A stretch of DNA of 64,000 nt, from positions 372,001 through 436,000 of the forward strand of contig CAWKNP010000008.1 of NCBI GenBank assembly GCA_963851105.1, read 5' to 3'. Source of the DNA: DATARN01 sp963851105 (GTDB lineage Bacteria; Actinomycetota; Acidimicrobiia; Acidimicrobiales; Palsa-688). Shown here one piece after another: positions 1 to 7,555 of the stretch. Position numbers and translations under genes: made by a program. The notes under the pieces are model-generated. The model searched no databases. It had not been told where the DNA came from and worked only from the letters and a program-made list of their open reading frames with translations. The first letter of the stretch is position 1, and each line of letters starts with the position of its first letter.

Positions 1-551
1 GAGTCGTCCTGGCCCGTCTGGACGTAGATGTGGGTGTGGGCCTCGACGCCGGGCGTGACCCGCAGGAGCACCTTGGGCCGGGGGCCGCCACCGGCGGGGA
101 CCAGGCGCTCGAGGCGGTCGATCTCGTCGCCGGAATCGACCATGATGCGGCCCACGCCGGCGGCGAGTGCCTGGGTGAGCTCGCGCTCGGATTTGTTGTT
201 GCCGTGCAGGACGAGGCGGGACGCGGGCACCCCGGCGCGCAGCGCCACATGGAGCTCGCCGCCGGTCGACACATCGATGCACATCCCCTCCTCGTGGGCC
301 AGGCGGGCCATGGCCAGGCAGAAAAAGGCCTTGGAGGCGTAGGCAACTCCATCACCGAACGCCGCCACCGCCTCACGGCAGCGGTTGCGGAGGTGCTGCT
401 CGTCGTAGACGAAGACTGCGGTCCCCACCTCCTTGGTGAGCCCGAGCAGGTCGACACCGCCGACGCTGAGCCGGCCGTCGGAGCCCACCAAGGCGGTATC
501 GGGAAGCAATTCGAGCGGCAGCGGGGGCGCCGCCGGGGAGCGTCCGCTCAC
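1..551 (-). CDS. lysA: Diaminopimelate decarboxylase LysA, N-terminal part (gene cut by window start)
   Basis: Decarboxylates meso-diaminopimelate to lysine, a PLP enzyme of the cytosol. The 183 visible codons carry the N-terminal part of the alanine-racemase-like barrel: the YASKAFFC stretch holds the PLP lysine, followed by IDVSTGGEL and LHGNNKSERE, all typical of LysA. The GTG start at 551 overlaps the TGA of argS by four bases (GTGA), so the two are translationally coupled. The order argS-lysA is common in actinobacteria and is usually followed by the threonine genes, which would lie outside this window. The C-terminal half is missing only because the window ends. Confidence 0.93.
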   Translation of the reverse strand, partial: MSGRSPAAPPLPLELLPDTALVGSDGRLSVGGVDLLGLTKEVGTAVFVYDEQHLRNRCREAVAAFGDGVAYASKAFFCLAMARLAHEEGMCIDVSTGGELHVALRAGVPASRLVLHGNNKSERELTQALAAGVGRIMVDSGDEIDRLERLVPAGGGPRPKVLLRVTPGVEAHTHIYVQTGQDD

Positions 552-2164
552 ATTTTCTCGGGCGCCGCGACCCCGAGCAGGCCGAGCCCGATGCTCAACC
601 CGATCCGGGCCGCCTCGACCAGCCACAGGCGGGCCTGGGACAGGTCCTCGGGGACCTCGGAGTGGAGCACGTAGCAGTCGTGGTAGAAGCCGTGGAAACG
701 GTCGGCCAGCTCCCGGACCCAGGTCGTGACCTTGTGGGGGGCCCGCTCCTCGCACGCCAGCTCGACCACTTCGGGCAACTCCGAGAGGGTCCGCAGGAGC
801 TCGAGCTCTCGGGGATGGGTCAGCAAGCTGACGTCGACCTCCTCGAGGCGGCGCCGGGTGACCTCGCGCTTGGCGGCTTCGCGGCCGATGCCCGCGATGC
901 GGGCATAGGCCATCTGCACGTAGAAGACCGGGCTTTCCTTCGACTCCGCCCGGACCTTGTCCAGGTCGACCAGGGTCGCTTGGTCGGGGGAGTTGACGAG
1001 GCTGAGGAGCCGCATGGCATCGGGGCCGATGTCGTCGACCAAGTCGTCGAGGTCGAGGGCGTTGCCGGCTCGCTTGGACATCCGGCCGCTGGCCAGCGAG
1101 ATCATCTGGCCAAGGCGGATCTCGAGCCGCCCGGGATCGATGCCGAGTGCCGCCACGCCCGCCTTGAGGCTCTGGACCTGACCCTCGTGGTCCGCCCCCC
1201 ACACGTCGATCGCCAGGTCGAACCCCCGGTCGACGAGCTTCGTCCAGTGGTAGGTCATGTCACCGGCCAGGTAGGTCCAGTCGCCGTTGGACTTGCGCAG
1301 GACGCGCTTGTCCCGGGGGTCGCCGAAGTCGCCGGTGCGCAGCCACAGCGCCCCGTCTTCGAGGAAGACCAAACCTTTGGCCTCGAGCTGGGCGACGGTC
1401 TGCGCCATGGCCGGGCTTTCCTCGATCGACGCCTGGCTGAACCATTCGTCGAAGTGGATGTTGATCTCCGCCAGCTGGAGCTTGATGTACCCGAGGGTGC
1501 GCTCGGCGGCCCAGCGGCCGGCGGCCACGACGTCGTCGGGCCCGTCGTAGGCCGCGGCCAGTCCCTTGATAAAGCCCGCGGGATACCCCCCCTCGGGGAG
1601 GGGCTCGCCGTTGCGCCGGGCCAGCACGCTGGCGCCGAGGCGGCGGATCTGGCCACCGGTGTCGTTGACGTAGTACTCCCGGCTCACTTGCCAGCCGCAA
1701 CGATCGAGCAGCCGGCCCACGGCGTCGCCATAGGAGGCCCACCACCCGTTGCCGACGTGCAGGGGACCTGTCGGGTTGGCGGAAACGAATTCGATCTGGA
1801 CCCGCCGGCCCCGGCCCAGGTTCAGCCGGGCGTAGTCCTTCTCGCCCGCCTCGACCACTTTGCCGAGGACATCGTGCAGCCAGCCCTCGTCGAGGTAGAA
1901 GTTCAGGAAACCGGGCCCCGCCACCTCGATCTTGTGGACGTGGGCCGGTGGGTGGGCGCTCAGCGCGGCCCGCAGTTGCTCGGCCAGCTGGCGCGGCGGC
2001 CGGCGCGCCGCCTTCGTCAGCGTCAGGGCGACGTTGGTCGACCAGTCTCCGTGCTCGCGGCGAGCGGGGCGCTCGAGATGCACGGAGCCCGCGTCGGCTT
2101 CGACACCGAGGGCGTTGAGAGACGCCGCGAGGGCGTCGGCTAAGTCGGTGCGGATGTCGGACAC
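548..2164 (-). CDS. argS: Arginyl-tRNA synthetase
   Basis: Class I synthetase charging tRNA-Arg; 538 residues, a normal length. The N-terminal additional domain is followed by the HIGH-type motif in ANPTGPLHVGN, the catalytic core with WGADHEGQ, and the KMSKS-type motif as SGRMSKRAGN. The C-terminal DALR anticodon-binding domain ends the protein. The frame stays open upstream, but that extension is low-complexity; the GTG at 2164 begins SDIRTDLADAL, the usual ArgS start, so I prefer it. Its stop overlaps the lysA start by four bases. A tRNA-Arg gene lies 0.5 kb upstream on the other strand. Confidence 0.96.
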   Translation of the reverse strand: MSDIRTDLADALAASLNALGVEADAGSVHLERPARREHGDWSTNVALTLTKAARRPPRQLAEQLRAALSAHPPAHVHKIEVAGPGFLNFYLDEGWLHDVLGKVVEAGEKDYARLNLGRGRRVQIEFVSANPTGPLHVGNGWWASYGDAVGRLLDRCGWQVSREYYVNDTGGQIRRLGASVLARRNGEPLPEGGYPAGFIKGLAAAYDGPDDVVAAGRWAAERTLGYIKLQLAEINIHFDEWFSQASIEESPAMAQTVAQLEAKGLVFLEDGALWLRTGDFGDPRDKRVLRKSNGDWTYLAGDMTYHWTKLVDRGFDLAIDVWGADHEGQVQSLKAGVAALGIDPGRLEIRLGQMISLASGRMSKRAGNALDLDDLVDDIGPDAMRLLSLVNSPDQATLVDLDKVRAESKESPVFYVQMAYARIAGIGREAAKREVTRRRLEEVDVSLLTHPRELELLRTLSELPEVVELACEERAPHKVTTWVRELADRFHGFYHDCYVLHSEVPEDLSQARLWLVEAARIGLSIGLGLLGVAAPEKM

Positions 2165-2207
2165 GATGGGTAAATGGTCGCAGGTCGGAGCGAGGGAGCG
2201 GAAACCC

Positions 2208-2615
2208 TTATTGGGGCTCGGGCGAAGCCGTCCCATCCGGCACGGGCTCGAGCAAGCCGGCAACACGGTCGAGCAATTCGAGCGGGTCGAACGGCTTGGT
2301 GATGTAGTCGTCGGCGACCTCGAGGCCCTGGATGACATCGTTTGCTTGGGCCTTGGCGGAGAGAAGGATGATGGGGATGGCGGCGGTCGTGTCGGACCGG
2401 CGCAGGTAGCGGGCCACGTCGAGGCCGTTCATGCCCGGCATCATGACGTCGAGGATGATGAGGTCCGGCCGGTCGTCGCGGGCTCGGGCGAGACCCGAGA
2501 CACCGTTCTCGGCCGCGATGACGGCGTAGCCCTCCATCTCGAAGTTGACCTGGAGCAGTTTCACGATCACCGGGTCGTCATCGATCACCAAGACGGTCCG
2601 GGGCTCCACCACCAT
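2208..2615 (-). CDS. Single-domain (receiver-only) response regulator
   Basis: A 135-residue CheY-like receiver with no output domain. Visible key residues are the acidic pair D12-D13, phospho-acceptor D56 in LIILDVMMPGMNG, S86 in the LLSAK switch, and K107 in ITKPFD. The alpha4 region reads GLEVADDY, one residue shorter than the usual GADDY form. It ends 43 bp before argS on the same strand. No histidine kinase is adjacent; pdtaS at 15-16.5 kb is the only kinase in the window, but PdtaS normally pairs with an ANTAR regulator, so a partnership is not implied. The short C-terminal tail is Pro/Glu-rich. Confidence 0.9.
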   Translation of the reverse strand: MVVEPRTVLVIDDDPVIVKLLQVNFEMEGYAVIAAENGVSGLARARDDRPDLIILDVMMPGMNGLDVARYLRRSDTTAAIPIILLSAKAQANDVIQGLEVADDYITKPFDPLELLDRVAGLLEPVPDGTASPEPQ

Positions 2616-2690
2616 TGATGGTACGCCGAAGGCCCCCGACCTCCGGTTCTCGTCGCCGGGCTAAGCTCGGGCGCCCGCCCATTCGGCGTG

Positions 2691-2762
2691 GCCCTCGTAG
2701 CTCAGGGGATAGAGCACCGCCCTCCGGAGGCGGTGGCGCAGGTTCGAATCCTGCCGAGGGCA
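2691..2762 (+). tRNA. tRNA-Arg (anticodon CCG)
   Basis: The 72-nt cloverleaf has acceptor stem GCCCTCG/CGAGGGC with discriminator A, the D-arm CTCAGGGGATAGAGC, an anticodon stem CCGCC/GGCGG enclosing a seven-base loop with CCG at the anticodon, and a T-arm with loop TTCGAAT. The CCA end is not encoded. CCG reads the CGG arginine codon, heavily used in this GC-rich DNA. A GC-rich stretch just downstream, around 2790-2815, with TTCCGG/CCGGAA complementarity could terminate it. Confidence 0.96.
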
Positions 2763-3152
2763 CTGGCGCACGGCACTGATGACGACGGCCGGTTCCGGGG
2801 CCGGAAGGCCCCAAACGCGGCGCCGGCGAGGAATATCCCGTCGAGTGCGACAAGGAAGCACCGATCGGGTCGGCCGATTCGGCGCGTTGCCCGGTGACGG
2901 CCCAACCGTGCGCTGATTGGGGAAAATCCCGCAGGAAAATGATCCCACACAGGGCCGAACAAGGTCATCTTGGCGCGCCCCCGACCGCCGGCGCCGGGAC
3001 CATGCCGCTTTTCGGCGTCACGAGAAATCCCGTTGCTGGCGGATTTCTTCGGCGATCGATTGAGAAACCGCCTTTAGCCTGGGCTTAGGACCCACCGAGA
3101 CACCTCATTCCCGCGTCGGACCAGCTGTTCGGCGAGGGCGAAGGGAGAAGTC
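2763..3152. promoter_or_regulatory. 390-bp non-coding stretch with an inverted repeat, upstream of the CAP-domain gene
   Basis: No convincing gene lies here on either strand; the open frames are low-complexity. The second half is more AT-rich than its surroundings and contains a perfect 8-bp inverted repeat, AGAAATCC (3023-3030) and GGATTTCT (3041-3048), separated by 10 bases. It may be an operator or part of a 5' leader for the secreted CAP protein starting at 3153. A purine-rich ribosome-binding stretch (GAAGGGAGAAG) precedes that start. I looked for a c-di-AMP (ydaO) riboswitch, often found before cell-wall genes in actinobacteria, and did not see its conserved blocks. Confidence 0.4.
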
Positions 3153-4166
3153 ATGGGTCCAAAACTCGCAAGATTGGCAGTGGCACTGGTGACGGGATTG
3201 ACGATGCTGGCTGCGTCGATCGCCTTGATGGCGGCTCCCGCAGCCGCCGATCCCGCCAGCGACGTCGTGGGGATGGTCAACGGCCTGCGTACGAACGTTC
3301 GTCCCCTTATCGTGGATCCCGGCCTCACCGCCGTCGCCCAACAGTGGGCGGCGCACATGGCCAGCACGGGCTCGCTGGTCCACAACCCCAGCCTGTCGAC
3401 CCAGGCCCCTACGGGCTGGACCAAGATGGGCGAGAACATCGGTTGGGGCTACAGCGTGACGGCGGTCTTCAACGCTCTTGTGGCCAGCCCGGACCACTAC
3501 GCCAACATGGTCGACCCGGCTTACAACCGCACCGGTGTGGGCGTCGTCACCAACAGCGCAGGCCAGGTGTGGCTGGCCGAGGATTTCGGGGCCTACCCAC
3601 CACCGACGGCGGCAACGATGACCTTCCCCACCAACGGGACAGTGATCTTCCCATCCGCCCAGTCCTTCACCTGGGGGCAGGCCCCCGGCGGGGTCTACTA
3701 CTGCATCACCGTCGGCACGTCCAAGGGCGGCGTCGACCTCGTCAACAGCGGACGCCTGCCAGGCAGCCAGCTCTCCTACCCCATGCCCGCCCTCCCCGGC
3801 GGCCCGCTGTGGGCGCGGATCTACACCTACGTCCCCGGCTTGTGGATCTACACCGATGTCTCGTTCTCCGTCACCGGTGCCGCCACCGCCACCCTGACCC
3901 GCCCGACCAATGGGGCCACCAATGTCGACACGACCAAGCCCTTCACCTGGTCGCCGGTCGGCGGCGCCAGCTACTACGGCCTGACGGTGGGAACCACAAA
4001 GGGCGGTACCGACCTGGTCAGCACGGGACCGCTCGCCGACCCGCAGACGAGCTACCAGGTGCCCGCCCTGCCGGGCGGAAAGGTCCTCTGGGCCCGGATG
4101 TACAGCTTCATCGCCGGCACCTGGAATCACTTCGTCGACATCAGCTTCACCGCCGCTGCTCGCTGA
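3153..4166 (+). CDS. Secreted CAP/SCP-domain protein with two tandem C-terminal repeats
   Basis: 337 residues. A signal peptide with a long hydrophobic core ends at a cleavage site resembling APAAA-DP. Residues ~35-150 form a CAP (SCP/PR-1-like) domain: AAHMAS, the HNPSL histidine, MGENIGWG, and SPDHYANMVDPAYNRTGVGV followed by WLAEDFG. CAP proteins are extracellular; their bacterial function is mostly unknown. The remainder is two copies of a ~80-residue beta-rich module beginning FPTNGT or RPTNGA and containing FTW, TVGTSKGGVDLV or TVGTTKGGTDLV, and PALPGG; these look like Ig/Fn3-type wall- or ligand-binding modules. It converges with the fpg-like gene, 11 bp apart. Confidence 0.88.
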   Translation: MGPKLARLAVALVTGLTMLAASIALMAAPAAADPASDVVGMVNGLRTNVRPLIVDPGLTAVAQQWAAHMASTGSLVHNPSLSTQAPTGWTKMGENIGWGYSVTAVFNALVASPDHYANMVDPAYNRTGVGVVTNSAGQVWLAEDFGAYPPPTAATMTFPTNGTVIFPSAQSFTWGQAPGGVYYCITVGTSKGGVDLVNSGRLPGSQLSYPMPALPGGPLWARIYTYVPGLWIYTDVSFSVTGAATATLTRPTNGATNVDTTKPFTWSPVGGASYYGLTVGTTKGGTDLVSTGPLADPQTSYQVPALPGGKVLWARMYSFIAGTWNHFVDISFTAAAR

Positions 4167-4177
4167 CAGCCGGCGAT

Positions 4178-5065
4178 TCAACGCTGATGCGCCGGGCACC
4201 ACCAAGTCGTTCGGGTCGCGACGGTGGCCCGGCGCAACGGGGTCCCGTCCTTCGGGCAGAGGCCGCCGGGGTGACGCTCGGGCATCAGCTCGCCGGTGTG
4301 CGAGCCCCCTCGTTGCAGGAAGTCGCGGAGGGTGGCGCGGAGGTGTTTGAGCAGCCGCCGGAGCTCGGCATCGCTGAGCGACGAGGCCGGGCGGGTGGGG
4401 TCGAGTCCCGCCCGCCAAAGGATCTCGTCGGCCGCAAGGTTGCCGACGCCGGCGAGGCGAGATTGGTCCATGAGGCGGGCTTTGAGTGACGTCTTGCTCG
4501 TGGCCAGGTCAGGCGTGGGTTTCGCGGCCGGGGGGGCGCCGGAGGCCGCGGTGGCGCCGGAGACCGGGGGGGCGCCGGAGGCCGGGGAGCGGCGGCCCGG
4601 GGCGAGGGCGTGGCGGAGTTGGCCCAAGGTGACCGTGAGGGCGTCGGGCCCCATCCGAGTCAGGCCGGGGTCCAGGGTGACCCCGCCGAGGCGGCGGGGG
4701 TCGCGCATCGCGAGGCGGCCGCCGTCGGCGAACTCGAGGGCGAAGCGGTCCCAGCGGGGCTCGACCCGGGAGGAGGAGTACACCAGATCCGGCACGCCGG
4801 CCAAACCGTCGACCACGAGACGGCCGCTCATGCCGAACCGCAGCCCAACGACCGGCCCGTCGTCGCTGGTGGGCAACATCAGCAATTTTCCCAACCGCTC
4901 TGTTCCCACCAGGCGCCGGCCCACCAACTGCGGCGCCAGCACCGATGCTGTCAGTCCGCCCTTCAGATACCAGGCGTCGGGGGCCACGACCGCCGCGATC
5001 GGGCGTCCGAGGGCGCGCTCCTCGGCCAATCGGCGGTACGACTCGACTTCGGCCAGCTCGGGCAC
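4178..5065 (-). CDS. Fpg/Nei-family DNA glycosylase with atypical zinc finger
   Basis: Base-excision repair glycosylase/AP lyase for oxidised bases. The GTG at 5065 places the catalytic Pro directly after the initiator (PELAEVES), which fixes the start. Further marks are RLGKLLML (strand-binding lysine), MRDPRRLGG, and the helix-two-turn-helix stretch LMDQSRLAGVGNLAADEILW. 295 residues. Two oddities: a Pro/Ala/Gly-rich insertion of roughly 35 residues between the two domains (repetitive GGCGCCGGAGG-like DNA near 4520-4600), and a C-terminal finger reading CPKDG ... CPAHQ, where the family norm is CxxC ... CxxC. The promoter is shared with the divergent FrhB-like gene (33-bp gap). Whether it prefers Fpg or Nei substrates cannot be told. 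Confidence 0.88.
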   Translation of the reverse strand: MPELAEVESYRRLAEERALGRPIAAVVAPDAWYLKGGLTASVLAPQLVGRRLVGTERLGKLLMLPTSDDGPVVGLRFGMSGRLVVDGLAGVPDLVYSSSRVEPRWDRFALEFADGGRLAMRDPRRLGGVTLDPGLTRMGPDALTVTLGQLRHALAPGRRSPASGAPPVSGATAASGAPPAAKPTPDLATSKTSLKARLMDQSRLAGVGNLAADEILWRAGLDPTRPASSLSDAELRRLLKHLRATLRDFLQRGGSHTGELMPERHPGGLCPKDGTPLRRATVATRTTWWCPAHQR

Positions 5066-5098
5066 GGCTCGACGGTACCCACCGCTACGCTCGACGGC

Positions 5099-6304
5099 AT
5101 GCCCGCCGAGACATCGGAGAAGCCGGAGAAGCAGCGCTGGCAGGCCCATTGGGCGCACCTGTACGACGAGGTGGTCACCACCGGGCTGTGTACCGGGTGC
5201 GCCGGCTGTGTGGTGGCATGCCCCTATGACGTGCTGGGCTACGACGACACCAATGGGGTCTACCGTCCATTCCACCTCGAGCTCGACCGTGGCCCCGGAG
5301 GGTGCGGGCATGGCGATCGGGGATGTACGAGCTGTACCCGGGCCTGCCCCCGATTCCGGGCCTGGGAGCCCGAGCTCGACAGCTTCCTATTCGGCCGGGA
5401 GCGCCAGCCCGACGAGATGGACGGCATCTCCAAGGACATCATCCTGGCCCGGGCCACCGACGCCGAGATCCACCAGAAAGGCCAGGACGGCGGCCTCGTG
5501 TCCGCCATCTTGCTGTGGAGCCTCGAACACGGGTACATCGACGCCGCCCTGGTGTCGTACCTCGAAGGCGACGGCTCGTCGTGGAAGGCGATCCCCGGAG
5601 TCGCCCGCACCCGTGAGGAGATCCTGGCCGCCGCCGGCTCCCGCTACACCTACTCCGCCAACACCATGGCCTACGCCGAGGCCGTCGCCAGCGGCGCCGA
5701 GAAACTGGCGCTCGTCGGCATGAGCTGCCAGAGCTCGGTCCCCCCGGCCATGAAGGCCCGTAAGGCGGGCAAGGCGGCCCGTCGCTTCGCCCTCAACATC
5801 GGGCTGCTGTGCTCCAAGACCTTCGACGACGCCATCTTCGAGGAGCTCTTCGAGGCCAAGTACGGCCTGCGCAAGCAGGACATGGTCAAGATGAACATCA
5901 AGGGCGTCTTCCAGATCTGGATGAAAGACGGCAGCTACCACGAGGTGAACCTCAAGGAGTGCCACGCCTGGACCCGAGACGGCTGCAAGACCTGCCCCGA
6001 CTTCGCGGCCGAACACGCCGACATCTCGACCGGCGGAATCGGGGCGTTCAACGATTGGACCCTCACCATCATCCGCACCGACATCGGCCGCGAGATCATC
6101 ATCAAGATGCTGGAGGACGGCACCATCGAGGGTCGCCCCGGCGACGACGACCCAGGCGCCATCGCCCTGTTGCGGAAACTATCGATCGTCTCGCGCCGGC
6201 GCTGGCCCGAGCAGGCCGTCCCGTTCCCCAAGCTGGGAGTACCGCCGCCCAAGCCCAAGAAGCCCAAGGAACCGGAACCCACCGCTTCCCGCGCCTCGGC
6301 GTAA
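5099..6304 (+). CDS. Coenzyme F420 hydrogenase/dehydrogenase beta-subunit (FrhB-like) iron-sulfur protein
   Basis: 401 residues. The N-terminus has a ferredoxin-type cluster motif CTGCAGCVVACP (about residues 31-42) and a second Cys group, CGHGDRGCTSCTRACP. The rest matches the FrhB/FdhB-type domain: KDIILARATDAEIHQKGQDGGLVSA is its typical opening, followed by SRYTYSANT, GMSCQ and further conserved cysteines in CKTCPDF. Family members transfer electrons between F420H2 or ferredoxin and a partner through FAD and Fe-S clusters. The ATG at 5099 follows a 33-bp divergent intergenic region. The tail is Pro/Lys-rich. No hydrogenase or other F420 gene lies nearby, so the partner is unknown. Confidence 0.83.
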   Translation: MPAETSEKPEKQRWQAHWAHLYDEVVTTGLCTGCAGCVVACPYDVLGYDDTNGVYRPFHLELDRGPGGCGHGDRGCTSCTRACPRFRAWEPELDSFLFGRERQPDEMDGISKDIILARATDAEIHQKGQDGGLVSAILLWSLEHGYIDAALVSYLEGDGSSWKAIPGVARTREEILAAAGSRYTYSANTMAYAEAVASGAEKLALVGMSCQSSVPPAMKARKAGKAARRFALNIGLLCSKTFDDAIFEELFEAKYGLRKQDMVKMNIKGVFQIWMKDGSYHEVNLKECHAWTRDGCKTCPDFAAEHADISTGGIGAFNDWTLTIIRTDIGREIIIKMLEDGTIEGRPGDDDPGAIALLRKLSIVSRRRWPEQAVPFPKLGVPPPKPKKPKEPEPTASRASA

Positions 6305-6344
6305 GGGGCTGGCGCCACTGCCGCCGCCGCTACTCGGCCCAGCC

Positions 6345-6804
6345 GTGAACACAACCGGCCGCCCGGCAAGCCCGAACTGTTCACCATCCGCGCCCGACCG
6401 GGGCGCCCACCCCAACCAACACCCAGCCGTGAACACAACCGGCCGCCCGGCAAGCCCGAACTGTTCACCGTCCGGGCCCGACCGGGGCGCCCACCCACAA
6501 CCAACACCCTTCCGTGAACACAACCGGCCGCCCGGCAAGCCCGAACTGTTCACCGTCCGGGCCCGACCGGGGCGCCCACCCACAACCAACATCCAGCCGT
6601 GAACACAACCGGCCGCCCGGCAAGCCCGAACTGTTCACCGTCCGGGCCCGACCGGGGCGCCCACCCAACGAACACCCATCCGTGAACACAACCGGCCGCC
6701 CGGCAAGCCCAAAGTGTTCACCGTCCGCGCCCGACCGGGGCGCCCACCCAACCAACACCCAGCCGTGAACACAACCGGCCGCCCGGCAAGCCCAAAGTGT
6801 TCAC
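6345..6804. repeat. Tandem array of ~84-bp units carrying a GTGAACA...TGTTCAC inverted repeat
   Basis: Five full units start at 6345, 6429, 6514, 6599 and 6682 (periods 84, 85, 85, 83, 83), and a sixth partial unit runs from 6765 to about 6804. Each opens with GTGAACACAACCGGCCGCCC and then has TGTTCAC about 26 bases later, giving 7-bp inverted arms; units 5 and 6 read AAAGTGTTCAC, which extends the arms to 8 bp. The second half contains a GC-rich GACCGGGGCGCCCACC block. All reading frames stay open through the array because of its composition, but it is not coding. It fills the space between two convergent genes and could act as a transcription barrier or REP-like element. Confidence 0.93.
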
Positions 6805-6838
6805 GGCTCGGCCGAACCTTCGGTGCTTGCGGCCCCCG

Positions 6839-7528
6839 CTACGAGCCAAGCTCTCGGGCTCGGGAGAAAACGGCGTCGAACATGGGCTCGGTCAGCTTGC
6901 CCGTGAACGTGTTCTGCTGGCTGGGGTGGAACGAGCACAGGATCGTCACCGAGAGGGAGCCGCACGGGACTTCGACCAGGTGGCCGAACCGGGGCCGGGG
7001 CCTCGGCAGCGCGCCGGGCCCCGCCAAGCGGGCCAGGGCGTCGTAGGCGAATTGCCCGAGCACGACGACCACCCGCAATGAGGCCAGCAGGTCGATCTCC
7101 CGCCGGAGATACGGCAGGCACCGGTCGCGCTCGTCGACGTTGGGCTTGTTGGCCGGCGGCGCGCAGCGCACTGCGGCGCTGACGTAGCAGTCCGTCAGCG
7201 CCAGCCCGTCGCCCGCCCGCACGCTCGTCGGTTGGTTGGCGTAACCCGCCCGCCACAACGCCGCGAACAGCCAGTCCCCCGATCGGTCGCCGGTAAAGAC
7301 CCGGCCCGTCCGGTTGCCGCCATGGGCGGCGGGCGCCAGGCCGGCCACCAGCAGCCGGGCCGCGGGGTCGCCGAAGCCCGGAATCGGACGGCCCCAATAC
7401 TCCTCGCCGGCGAACGACGCCCGCTTCTGCGTCGCGACCAACTCCCGCCACGCCACCAGCCGGGGGCAGGCGCGACAGGAGACGATCTCGGCGCTCACCT
7501 GGGCCAGCGAGTCGGCGCGGCGTTTCAT
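6839..7528 (-). CDS. Type-5 uracil-DNA glycosylase (UdgB-like)
   Basis: 229 residues. It removes uracil, and in this family also hypoxanthine, from DNA. The Fe-S cluster cysteines are visible: CRACPRL near the N-terminus, then a Cys in VRCAPPANKP and another in RDRCLPYL. The active-site segment is GLAPAAHGGNRTGRVFTGDRSGDWLF, the family-5 signature, and a late motif SFHPSQQNTF contains the conserved His. Start at ATG 7528 (MKRRADSLAQV); the divergent phosphatase gene begins 28 bp away. The 3' end faces the 84-bp repeat array. Confidence 0.92.
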   Translation of the reverse strand: MKRRADSLAQVSAEIVSCRACPRLVAWRELVATQKRASFAGEEYWGRPIPGFGDPAARLLVAGLAPAAHGGNRTGRVFTGDRSGDWLFAALWRAGYANQPTSVRAGDGLALTDCYVSAAVRCAPPANKPNVDERDRCLPYLRREIDLLASLRVVVVLGQFAYDALARLAGPGALPRPRPRFGHLVEVPCGSLSVTILCSFHPSQQNTFTGKLTEPMFDAVFSRARELGS

Positions 7529-7555
7529 AGCCGACACGGTAGGTTGACGGGCGAA

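Noticed and set aside
662..2143. A 493-codon plus-strand open frame opposite argS
   Set aside because: It is an antisense shadow. ArgS has full motifs on the minus strand, and the plus frame has GC-rich low-complexity composition with no recognisable domain. The same applies to the long plus frame at 10451-12445 opposite etfAB.
2165..2338. N-terminal extension of argS to 2338
   Set aside because: The extra 58 residues are Ser/Thr/Arg-rich and overlap the end of the response regulator gene. The GTG at 2164 begins the conserved sequence.
2763..3152. c-di-AMP (ydaO-type) riboswitch before the CAP-domain gene
   Set aside because: The context is right, but I could not find the conserved blocks of this riboswitch; only an 8-bp inverted repeat is clear.
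6345..6804. CRISPR array
   Set aside because: The repeat period is ~84 bp with near-identical whole units. There are no unique spacers between short repeats, and no cas genes lie nearby.
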